Assembly (NCBI RefSeq): GCF_024703995.1 | Contig: NZ_JAMXQV010000012.1 | Location: forward strand, 270,596 to 334,595 | DNA from: Amycolatopsis iheyensis | GTDB lineage: Bacteria > Actinomycetota > Actinomycetes > Mycobacteriales > Pseudonocardiaceae | Length of the DNA: 64,000 bases | Direction of reading: 5' to 3' | Shown here: one piece after another, positions 41,231-48,690 of the stretch | How the letters are laid out: each line of letters begins with the position of its first letter | Numbering within the stretch: the stretch's first letter is position 1 | Notes under the pieces: model-generated | Told to the model about the DNA's origin: nothing | What the model saw: the letters and a program-made list of their open reading frames with translations, nothing else | Database searches by the model: none | Translations under genes and position numbers: made by a program

Positions 41231-42784
41231 TCACTTCTTGGTGAGGGTGACCTCCAGCTTGTTGCCGGGGCCGGAGGTGATGCCGCTGATCAGTCCGGTG
41301 AGGAACCCGCAGCCCGTGAAGTTCGGGATGCCGTACGTCGCGGTCAGCTTGCCGCCCTTGAGCGGGTCGAACCCGGGCGCCGAGACGAGCGGCACGTCGG
41401 CCGGTTTCACCGTGTGGCAGGAGTTCGACGACAGGATCGGGAAGCCGAACACGCGGACCTTGGTGAGCTGGACGTCCATCTGGGCGTTCGCCTTCACCGC
41501 GCCACCGGTCAGCGTGCCGTTGATGCCGCCGACCTGGCCGAGCTTCACGGTCGCGGACGCCGGGATGAAGCCGAGGACGCGGAAGTAGACGTCGGACTTC
41601 GGCAGCGAGAGCTGGGCGCCGAACTTGCCGGACGCGGCGTCGAGCTTCGCGTCGAGGGTGCCCGGGCCGAGCGGCAACGTGGCGTGCAGCTGCTTGAGGC
41701 TCGACTTGCCCTTCACCGAGTACTTGACCTGGACACCGTTCGGCGGCGTGGTGGTCGGGGTCGTCGGTTCCGTGGTCGGGGTCGTCGGCTCGGTCGTGGG
41801 AGTCGTCGGCTCCGTGGTCGGAGTCGTGGGCTCGGTCGTCGGAGTGGTCGGCTCCGTGGTGGGAGTCGTGGGCTCCGTGGTCGGAGTGGTCGGCTCGGTG
41901 GTGGGAGTCGTGGGCTCCGTGGTCGGGGTCGTCGGCTCGGTGGTCGGAGTGGTCGGCTCCGTGGTCGGAGTCGTGGGCTCCGTCGTGGGAGTCGTCGGTT
42001 CCGTGGTCGGAGTCGTGGGCTCCGTGGTCGGAGTCGTCGGCTCCGTCGTGGGAGTCGTGGGCTCCGTCGTCGGAGTCGTCGGCTCGGTGGTCGGAGTGGT
42101 CGGCTCCGTGGTCGGAGTCGTGGGCGTGGTCGGGGTGGTGGGGGTGGTCGGCGTCGTCGTGCCGCCCGCCGGCTTGATCTCGAACGTGCCCAGCTGCTGG
42201 TTCTGGCCCGGGACCGCGACGCAGTCCGAAGTGAACGTGCCGAGGTCGGTCGGCTGGCCGTCCGCCGTGCGCGGGGTCATCGTGGTGCTGAAGTTCCCGA
42301 CCGTCACCGACGCGGTGCCGGGGCTGGGGAACGTCACGGCCGGCGCCTTGCCGCTGCTCTTGACGTGGAACGCGCCGGAGGGCGGCACCGGCGTCGAGGC
42401 GATGGTCAGCGGCAGGTTCAGGTTCAGCGTCTTGTCGACCGGGTACTTGAGCTGGGCCGCGGCCTTGGCCGAACCGTCCAGCGAGGTCGCGCCGACCAGC
42501 GCGAGGCCTTCGGTCGCGGTCTCCGGCACGGTCACGTCGACATCGAAGGTGATCGGCGTCGACGACGCCCCGGCGACGGCGTTGTCGGGCAGGTTCGTGT
42601 CGATCTTCACCGACAGGACCTGGTCGCCGATCAAGGGGAACGGGCAGTTGTAGTTCAGCGTCAGGCTCACCGGCGCGGCCTGGCTCGGCCCCGCCCCGAC
42701 CAGCGCGACGGTCGCCGCCACGCCCGCGACGGTCGCGGCCGCCAGGCCGTAGGCGGGCTTTCTCGACTTCCACGAAAACTTCAC
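41231..42784 (-). CDS. secreted DUF6801-like protein with long Pro/Thr/Glu repeat
   Basis: 517 aa from GTG 42784. Signal peptide with a Lys-rich start (KFSWKSRKPAYGLAAA). The N-terminal domain (VSLTLNYNCPFPLIGDQVL; VTVGNFSTTMTPRTADGQ; FTSDCVAVPGQNQ) and the C-terminal domain (YSVKGKSSLKQLHATLPLG; FRVLGFIPASATVKLG; GCGFLTGLISGI) match the proteins at 10183 and 11329. They are joined by ~140 residues of a 7-residue EPTTPTT repeat, a likely glycosylated wall-spanning stalk. It lies just upstream of the mce operon and diverges from the ABC exporter. Function unknown. Confidence 0.8.
   Translation of the reverse strand: MKFSWKSRKPAYGLAAATVAGVAATVALVGAGPSQAAPVSLTLNYNCPFPLIGDQVLSVKIDTNLPDNAVAGASSTPITFDVDVTVPETATEGLALVGATSLDGSAKAAAQLKYPVDKTLNLNLPLTIASTPVPPSGAFHVKSSGKAPAVTFPSPGTASVTVGNFSTTMTPRTADGQPTDLGTFTSDCVAVPGQNQQLGTFEIKPAGGTTTPTTPTTPTTPTTPTTEPTTPTTEPTTPTTEPTTPTTEPTTPTTEPTTPTTEPTTPTTEPTTPTTEPTTPTTEPTTPTTEPTTPTTEPTTPTTEPTTPTTEPTTPTTEPTTPTTEPTTPTTEPTTPTTEPTTPTTTPPNGVQVKYSVKGKSSLKQLHATLPLGPGTLDAKLDAASGKFGAQLSLPKSDVYFRVLGFIPASATVKLGQVGGINGTLTGGAVKANAQMDVQLTKVRVFGFPILSSNSCHTVKPADVPLVSAPGFDPLKGGKLTATYGIPNFTGCGFLTGLISGITSGPGNKLEVTLTKK
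41748..42165 (-). repeat. in-gene 21-base tandem repeat coding for EPTTPTT
   Basis: About 17 near-identical 21-base units plus shorter PTT units at the N-terminal side. Codons vary at third positions between units, so the repeat is under protein-level selection, but blocks of identical units indicate ongoing slippage. Copy number probably differs among strains. Confidence 0.9.
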
Positions 42785-43038
42785 GGATCGTCACCTCGGG
42801 GAATGGGGGTAATTTCAGCGAAAAGTACCTCCGCAAAACCGGTTCAACAAGCGACGCCGAATTCTTTGTCACGCGCATGGGAGCACCCCTCGCCCGAAGG
42901 GTCACGCAGGTCAGCGGTTATCACGCGCGTGCTATCCAGGCTCGCGAAAATTGTCATGCCCACGGCGGATGGCGGCCATCTTCTTGCCCGTTCCACGACT
43001 GTCCGGATACCTTTTCCCGGGCAGGGAAAGGAGCGGCC

Positions 43039-43974
43039 ATGAACCAGCCGGTCATCGCCGTGACGGACCTCGCGAAGACCTACGGCGAAGTCACCGCGCT
43101 CGCCGGGATCAGCCTGAGTGTCGCCCGCGGCACGATCCTGGCGGTCCTCGGCCACAACGGCGCCGGGAAGACCACGCTGATCGACATCCTCAGCACGCGC
43201 ACCCGGCCGAGCGCCGGCACCGCCCGCGTCTGCGGCTACGACGTCGTGCAGCGCGGGCGGGCGGTCCGCCGCCGGATCGGGGTCACCGGGCAGTTCGCCG
43301 CGGTCGACGACGCCCTGTCCGGGCGCGGGAACCTCGTGCTGATCGCCCGGCTGCTGGGCGCGAAGCCGACGCAAGCGCAGGCGCGGGCCGCCGAGCTGAT
43401 CGCGGCGTTCGGCCTGGAGGACGCCGCCGACCGCCCGGCAGGCACCTACTCCGGCGGCATGCGACGGCGGCTGGACCTGGCCGCCGGGCTCGTCGGCGCG
43501 CCGCAGGTGCTCTTCCTCGACGAGCCGACCACCGGGCTCGACCCGATCAGCCGGTCCGGGCTGTGGTCGGTCGTCGAAGCGCTGGCGGCCCGCGGCACCA
43601 CGGTCGTGCTGACCACCCAGTACCTCGAGGAGGCCGACCGGCTGGCCGACCACGTCGTCGTGCTCGGCTTCGGCCACATCACCGTGTCCGGGACGCCGTC
43701 GCAGCTCAAGGCGCGGCTGGGCAACCGGACCGCGACGCTCACCTTCGGCACCGAGCTGGCATTGCTCCGGGCCACGGACGCGTTGTCCCGCTTGGGTTCG
43801 GCGGCAGGCCGCACCGGGCTGGTGCTCTCCGTGCCGCTGACCGGCCCGGGTGACATCCCGGTGCTGGTGCGTGCCCTCGACGCGGCCGGGGCGCCGCTGC
43901 GGGACCTGACGGTGACCGAGCCGACGCTCGACGACGTCTACCTTTCGCTGCACCGGACGGCGGTGGGCGCGTGA
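43039..43974 (+). CDS. DrrA-like ABC transporter ATP-binding protein
   Basis: 311 aa from ATG 43039 with GAAAGGAG upstream. Walker A GHNGAGKTTLI, signature YSGGMRRRLDLAAGLVG, Walker B VLFLDEPTTGLDP and the H-loop region VVLTTQYLEEADRLADHV are complete. The C-terminal ~90 residues match the DrrA subgroup of drug and lipid exporters. It is coupled to the permease by a GTGA overlap. The neighbouring lipid and PKS clusters suggest it exports a lipid or polyketide (inference). Confidence 0.92.
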   Translation: MNQPVIAVTDLAKTYGEVTALAGISLSVARGTILAVLGHNGAGKTTLIDILSTRTRPSAGTARVCGYDVVQRGRAVRRRIGVTGQFAAVDDALSGRGNLVLIARLLGAKPTQAQARAAELIAAFGLEDAADRPAGTYSGGMRRRLDLAAGLVGAPQVLFLDEPTTGLDPISRSGLWSVVEALAARGTTVVLTTQYLEEADRLADHVVVLGFGHITVSGTPSQLKARLGNRTATLTFGTELALLRATDALSRLGSAAGRTGLVLSVPLTGPGDIPVLVRALDAAGAPLRDLTVTEPTLDDVYLSLHRTAVGA

Positions 43975-44804
43975 CGCAGGCCCGGCACCGCGCGGCGGTG
44001 GCCGCGCTCGCCGACCCGGCGGCGTGGCCGGAATCCGGTTTCTGGACGCAGGTCCGCGTGCTGGCGGCCCGGTCGCTGCGCACGGCGTTCGGCGACCGGC
44101 GGCTGGTCTTCTTCGGACTGTTGCAGCCGGTGGTGCTGCTGGTGTTGTTCAGCCAGGTGTTCAGCGGCGTCGGCGCGCTACCGGGCGTCGCGGCGTACCA
44201 GGGTTACGTGAACTTCCTGGTGCCGGCGACCCTGGTCAACATCGCGATGACGACGGCGATGAGCTCGGGCGCGGGCCTGCTGGCGGAGATCTACGGCGGT
44301 TTCACCGGCCGGCTGCGCTGCCTGCCGATCTCGCTGTTCTCGGTGCTGGTGGCCCGGACGCTGGCCGACTCCGCCCGGCTCGGCGTCCAGCTCGTGGTGA
44401 CCGCGCTCGCGAGCGTGGTGTTCCTCGGTTTCCGGCCGGCAGGCGGCGTGCTCGGCCTCGGCCTGGCCCTGGTGCTGACGATGGTCGTCGGCTGGTGCCT
44501 GAGCTGGGTGTTCGTCGCGATCACGACGTGGTTGCGCAAGGCCGAGACCCTGCAGGCCGCGTCGTTCGTGGTGATGTTCCCGCTGATGTTCTCCTCCAGC
44601 GCGTACATGCCGCTGGACACGATGCCGACGTGGGTCCGCGTGGTGTCGGCGGTGAACCCGCTGACCTACGCGATCGACGCGACCCGCGCGCTGGCGCTGG
44701 CCCGCCCGCTCGGCTGGTCGCTGGTGGCGGCGCTGGCGATCGCGGCGGTGGCCGCGGTGGCGGGCTCGACACTGGCGGCCCGCACCTTTCGCAACCGCGC
44801 ATAG
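43971..44804 (+). CDS. ABC-2 type permease (DrrB-like)
   Basis: 277 aa from GTG 43971, overlapping the ATPase stop. Six TM segments, with the ABC-2 signature (SAYMPLDTMPTWVRVVSAVNPLTYAIDATRAL) near the end. Forms the membrane half of the exporter with the DrrA-like protein. Confidence 0.9.
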   Translation: MTQARHRAAVAALADPAAWPESGFWTQVRVLAARSLRTAFGDRRLVFFGLLQPVVLLVLFSQVFSGVGALPGVAAYQGYVNFLVPATLVNIAMTTAMSSGAGLLAEIYGGFTGRLRCLPISLFSVLVARTLADSARLGVQLVVTALASVVFLGFRPAGGVLGLGLALVLTMVVGWCLSWVFVAITTWLRKAETLQAASFVVMFPLMFSSSAYMPLDTMPTWVRVVSAVNPLTYAIDATRALALARPLGWSLVAALAIAAVAAVAGSTLAARTFRNRA

Positions 44805-44872
44805 GCGTTCCCTATACCGCCCGCTGCAATTGCGTCTTTGCTTGTTCCGCAGTTCGCGCCGAAGCTCGAACT

Positions 44873-45604
44873 ATGAATTCGTTTGATTTGAAGGGAAAGC
44901 GCGCTGTTGTCACCGGGGGTTCCCGGGGAATCGGCGCGGCGATCGTGCGGCAGCTGCTCGAGGCCGGCGCCGAAGTGCTGACCACCGCCCGGTCGGCCGA
45001 CGCGGTGCCGGACGGAGCCGGCTTCGTCGCGGCCGACGTCCGGACCCGTGCCGGCGCGGAATCCGTTGCCGCGGCGGCACAAGACGTCGACATCGTGGTC
45101 CACAACGCCGGCGGGGCGCGACCGCACCGGAACGCGCTCGGCATTCCCGACGACGAGTGGCTGGACGCGCTGAACCTGAACTACCTGGCGTCGGTGCGCC
45201 TCGATTCCCTGCTGGCCCCGGGAATGCGGGACCGGCGGTCGGGGGCGATCGTGCACGTTTCCTCGGCCGCGGTCCTCACCCCGGTCGGCCCGTTCCTCCA
45301 TTACACGGCGGCGAAAGCGGCGCTGGAGAACTACAGCCGCGGCCTGGCGCTGGAGCTGGCGCCGTTCGGGGTCCGCGTCAACGCCGTCACGCCCGGCCGC
45401 GTCACGACACCCGGCGGCGAAGCGACACGGGAGCTGTGGGCGGACCTGAACGGCGACCCGGGTGCGACCGGCACGACCCCGCTGGGCCGGGACGGGCAGC
45501 CCGACGACATCGCGGACGCGGTGCTGTTCCTCGTGTCGGCCCGCGCGGCGTGGCTGACCGGCAGCAACCTCGTGGTCGACGGCGGGGAGTACCCGCGGCG
45601 GTGA
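44873..45604 (+). CDS. short-chain dehydrogenase/reductase
   Basis: 243 aa from ATG 44873. NAD(P) site VVTGGSRGIGAAI, NAG motif (VVHNAGGARP), catalytic Ser in VHVSSAAV and YTAAK with the catalytic Tyr and Lys: a complete classical SDR. The C-terminal GSNLVVDGGE is typical. It follows the exporter by 68 bases and is convergent with the LysR gene with one base between stops. It could act on a polyketide or lipid intermediate or be unrelated; substrate unknown. Confidence 0.9.
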   Translation: MNSFDLKGKRAVVTGGSRGIGAAIVRQLLEAGAEVLTTARSADAVPDGAGFVAADVRTRAGAESVAAAAQDVDIVVHNAGGARPHRNALGIPDDEWLDALNLNYLASVRLDSLLAPGMRDRRSGAIVHVSSAAVLTPVGPFLHYTAAKAALENYSRGLALELAPFGVRVNAVTPGRVTTPGGEATRELWADLNGDPGATGTTPLGRDGQPDDIADAVLFLVSARAAWLTGSNLVVDGGEYPRR

Positions 45605-45605
45605 G

Positions 45606-46478
45606 TCAGGCCACCGCGGCGAAGGTCTCCTGACGCAGGAGGTCGAGCAACGCCGTCTCGGCCGGCCCCGGGCGCTGCCGCACCACGGCGATGACGGGCT
45701 GCGACACGAGCGGGGCCAGCGGGCGGACGAGGTGCTCGTACCCGCCGGGCACCGCCGACGCCGGGACGAGCGTCACCCCCAGCCCCTCGGCGGCCCACCG
45801 CACGGCGGTCGCCGTCTGGGAGACGCGGGCGGCGGTGGCCGGCTCGTGGTTCCGCAGGACGACCTGCAGCACGGCGTCGAGGGCGCTGTCGCGGTCGAAC
45901 CGCACCCACGGCTCGCCGGCCAGGTCGGCGAGTTCGACGCGGCCGGCGGCGAGCCGCGGGTCGCCCTCGGCCAGCACCACGACGAACTCCTCTTCGCCGA
46001 GGTGGTGGGCGTCGTCGGGGGTCTGGGCGCACTCGGCCATCAGGGCGAGGTCGATCGTGCCCCGGCGGCCCAGCCGCTCCAGCTCGGCGGAGCTGGGCTC
46101 CTCGAAGACGGTGACCTCCAGCCGCGGGTACCGGCGCCGCAGCGCCCCCAGCGCCGAGGGCAGCTGCCGCGTGCCGAAGCCCAGCTGCACCGCGACGACC
46201 AGCTCGCCGGCCAGGTCATCGGCGCCGGCCCGCGCCGTCGCCCGCGCCCGCCGCGACGCGTTCACCGCGACCTCCGCCTCCCGCAGGAACGCGCGCCCGA
46301 CAACGGTGGGCACCAACCCGGTGGGAGTGCGCGCGAACAGCTGAACACCGAGCTCCCGTTCCAGCCCGCGAATCTGCTGCGACACCGACGGCTGAGCCAC
46401 CCGCAACGACTCCGCGGCAGCCGTCACCGAGCCTTCTGCGGCCACGGCCAGGGCGTACTCGTACTGACGAAGGCTCAT
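45606..46478 (-). CDS. LysR-family transcriptional regulator
   Basis: 290 aa from ATG 46478. The N-terminal winged HTH (EYALAVAAEGSVTAAAESLRVAQPSVSQQIRGLERELGVQLF) and the effector-binding domain (LVVAVQLGFGTRQLPSALGALRRRYPRLEV) are typical. It lies 54 bases after the glycosyltransferase gene on the same strand, so it may be the last gene of the lipid-synthase operon or be read separately. A role in controlling that cluster is plausible but not shown. Confidence 0.92.
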   Translation of the reverse strand: MSLRQYEYALAVAAEGSVTAAAESLRVAQPSVSQQIRGLERELGVQLFARTPTGLVPTVVGRAFLREAEVAVNASRRARATARAGADDLAGELVVAVQLGFGTRQLPSALGALRRRYPRLEVTVFEEPSSAELERLGRRGTIDLALMAECAQTPDDAHHLGEEEFVVVLAEGDPRLAAGRVELADLAGEPWVRFDRDSALDAVLQVVLRNHEPATAARVSQTATAVRWAAEGLGVTLVPASAVPGGYEHLVRPLAPLVSQPVIAVVRQRPGPAETALLDLLRQETFAAVA

Positions 46479-46532
46479 GACCCACGACTAGCACCGGCCT
46501 CCGGCGCCGTGCAACCACACGCGACGGTCGGC

Positions 46533-47639
46533 TCAGCCGAGCGACTCCAGCCGCGTCGCCGCCTCCGCCACACCACCCGCCGCCGTGAAGGACTCGCGGA
46601 TGCGGGCCGCGCCCGGTGCGTACGCCGGGGCCGCCTCGATCGCCGTGCGGATGTCGGCCGCCTTCGCGCGGTCGAAGCGCAGCCGCACACCCGCCGACGC
46701 CGCGACCACCTGCTGGGCCAGCATCGACTGGTCGTCCCGGATCGGGGCGACCACCAGCGGCACCCCGGCCGCCAACGCTTCGCAGACCGTGTTGTGCCCG
46801 CCGTGGCAGACCACCACCGACGCGCGGGCGAACACCGCCACCTGCGGGATCCGCCGGGCCAGCCCGACGCTTTCACTGATCAGGTCGCCCGCCGGGTCCA
46901 CCACCAGGCCCTGCACGGCGGGCAGTCCCGCCAGCGCGTCGACGCTCTCGGCGAGGAACCGCGCGCCCGCCGAAGCGTTCGACGTCCCCAGCGTCACCAC
47001 GACCAGCGGACGGCCGTCCGCGCCGGACCAGTCGCCGGAACCCGCCGGCAGCGCCGGGCCGACGTAGCTGACCGGAGCCGCCAGCCGCGCGTCGCCGGCC
47101 AGCGCCCGGGTCGTGAACGCCAGCACCAGGTGCGGGGAGAACCGCAGGTCACCGAGCAGCACGCCGTGCCGGGCCCGCAGCCCGGCCTGCAGGTCGGTCA
47201 CCCAGGACGCGATCTTCGGCAGGGCGCCCAGCGGGTCGGCGAGCTCGGTCGACGTCGACGCCGACGTCGCCCACGGCAGCCCGCACCGCGCGGCCACCAG
47301 GGCGCCCGCCATCGCCTGCTGGTCCGCCACGACGACGTCCGGCGCGAAGGCGTCGACGGCCGCCTGCACACCCGGCGCCATCGCGTCCGCCAGCGGGACC
47401 AGGTAGGACTCCCAGAGGTACTTCAACGCGGCGAACCCGCGCAGCTCCGCCGGGCGCAGCTCCGGCGCGAACGGCGCCGACTCCCCGGCGGGGAACACCC
47501 GCCCGGCGACCAGGGTGGACACCTCCGGCGCCGGACCGCACCAGGCCACCGCGTGCCCCCGCGCGGACAGCTCGGCCGCGACCCGCAGCAGCGGCGCCAC
47601 GTGCCCGGCCAGCGGCGGGACGACCAGCAGGAACCTCAC
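46533..47639 (-). CDS. GT1-family (macrolide/UGT-like) glycosyltransferase
   Basis: 368 aa from GTG 47639, overlapping the hydrolase stop (GTGA). It starts with VRFLLVVPPLAGHVAPLLRVAAEL, the acceptor-side fold of GT-B enzymes, and has the nucleotide-sugar motif VVVCHGGHNTVCEALAAGVPLVVAPIRDDQ near the C-terminus. This group transfers sugars from NDP-sugars to lipids, polyketides and other aglycones. Last of five overlapping genes with the lipid synthase, it probably glycosylates its product. Confidence 0.9.
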   Translation of the reverse strand: MRFLLVVPPLAGHVAPLLRVAAELSARGHAVAWCGPAPEVSTLVAGRVFPAGESAPFAPELRPAELRGFAALKYLWESYLVPLADAMAPGVQAAVDAFAPDVVVADQQAMAGALVAARCGLPWATSASTSTELADPLGALPKIASWVTDLQAGLRARHGVLLGDLRFSPHLVLAFTTRALAGDARLAAPVSYVGPALPAGSGDWSGADGRPLVVVTLGTSNASAGARFLAESVDALAGLPAVQGLVVDPAGDLISESVGLARRIPQVAVFARASVVVCHGGHNTVCEALAAGVPLVVAPIRDDQSMLAQQVVAASAGVRLRFDRAKAADIRTAIEAAPAYAPGAARIRESFTAAGGVAEAATRLESLG

Positions 47640-48412
47640 GCCGCGTGCCGTTCGACCCACTTCAGCACCAGCTCGCGCACCTCGCGGTGCTGCTCGACCA
47701 GCACCGAATGGCCCTGCCCCTCGAAGACGTGCAGCTCGCCCTTCGGCAGCATCGACGTCAGCGCTTCGAGGTCGTCGGCCTGGTAGCCGTGGCTGCCCAG
47801 GATGGACAGCACCGGACAGCCGATCGCGGCCACCTGCGCCCAGGTGAGCAACGGCCCGAGCGGCACCTCCTCGGCCATCTTCGTCGAGGTGATCCGCTCG
47901 GCCGCCATCCGCGCGAGCCGCCGGTGGTGGGCGCTGAAGTTCGCCTCGATCCAGTCGAAGCTCTCCTCCACCTGCAGGAACCGCACGGTGTGCGCGAGGA
48001 TTTCGCTCATCTTCCCGGCCCACACCTCGGTCGCGGGCTCGGACTCGATGCACACGATGCTGCGCACGCGCTCCGGGTTGGCCACGGCGTAGCTGTAGGC
48101 CAGGGTGCCGCCGAAGCTGTTGCCCACCAGGTGCACCGGCCGGTCGACGGCGAGCTGCCGCAGCAGGTCGTCGAGGTCGGCGACGAAGTCGGCCAGCGTG
48201 TAGCCGCGCACCGGCCGCTCGGTCTTGCCGTGCCCGCGCAGGTCGTAGCTGATCACGTCGATGCCCGCGGCCGCGACCGGCGGCGCCAGCGTCAGGTAGA
48301 AGCTCGCCAGGCTGTCGGTGCCCATGCCGTGCAGGAACACGACGGTCTCGGTGCCGCCGGCGGGGACGAGCTGCACGTTGGTGCGCAGCCCGTTGACCGT
48401 CATCGTGGGCAC
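47636..48412 (-). CDS. alpha/beta hydrolase of the lipid-synthase cluster
   Basis: 258 aa. GTG 48412 has GGGGGAG six bases upstream; an ATG at 48403 overlapping the carrier stop is the alternative. Catalytic Ser in HLVGNSFGGTLAYSYA, acid in LSILGSHGYQADDL or nearby, His in FEGQGHSVLVEQH. By position between the carrier protein and the glycosyltransferase it probably releases the finished chain from the synthase, a stand-alone thioesterase role (inference), as neither megasynthase ends in a TE domain. Confidence 0.87.
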   Translation of the reverse strand: MPTMTVNGLRTNVQLVPAGGTETVVFLHGMGTDSLASFYLTLAPPVAAAGIDVISYDLRGHGKTERPVRGYTLADFVADLDDLLRQLAVDRPVHLVGNSFGGTLAYSYAVANPERVRSIVCIESEPATEVWAGKMSEILAHTVRFLQVEESFDWIEANFSAHHRRLARMAAERITSTKMAEEVPLGPLLTWAQVAAIGCPVLSILGSHGYQADDLEALTSMLPKGELHVFEGQGHSVLVEQHREVRELVLKWVERHAA

Positions 48413-48690
48413 GTGCGCTCCCCCACGAACCGGGCGATGTCGCCGACGGTCAGCCCGATGACGTCGTCGAGGTCCTGCTCCGCCAGGTGCTCGGCGAGGT
48501 TGACCTCGGCGCCGAAGTGCTCGGCGAGGATGCTCGCGAAGGTCACCAGGTCGATGCTCTCCAGCTGCAGGTCCTCGTGGAACGTCGTGTCCGGGGTGAT
48601 CTCGATGCCGAGCACCTCGGCGTCGCCGACGAGCTCGGCGAGCAGCGCGGCGACGACGTCGAAGACGGACGTGGCGTGGTCGATGGTCAT
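48400..48690 (-). CDS. acyl carrier protein
   Basis: 96 aa from ATG 48690. LQLESIDLVTFASILAEHFG holds the phosphopantetheine Ser (ES-I-D-L), in a helical ACP of normal size (VAALLAELVGDAEVLGIEITPDTTFHEDL). ATGA overlaps with the upstream megasynthase. Either an extra carrier for the PUFA-like synthase or a carrier handing the product to the hydrolase and glycosyltransferase. Confidence 0.92.
   Translation of the reverse strand: MTIDHATSVFDVVAALLAELVGDAEVLGIEITPDTTFHEDLQLESIDLVTFASILAEHFGAEVNLAEHLAEQDLDDVIGLTVGDIARFVGERTCPR

Noticed and set aside
41748..42165. Possible CRISPR-like or satellite repeat
   Set aside because: The 21-base units are contiguous, in frame and encode a Pro/Thr/Glu stalk inside a secreted protein; no spacers or cas genes.
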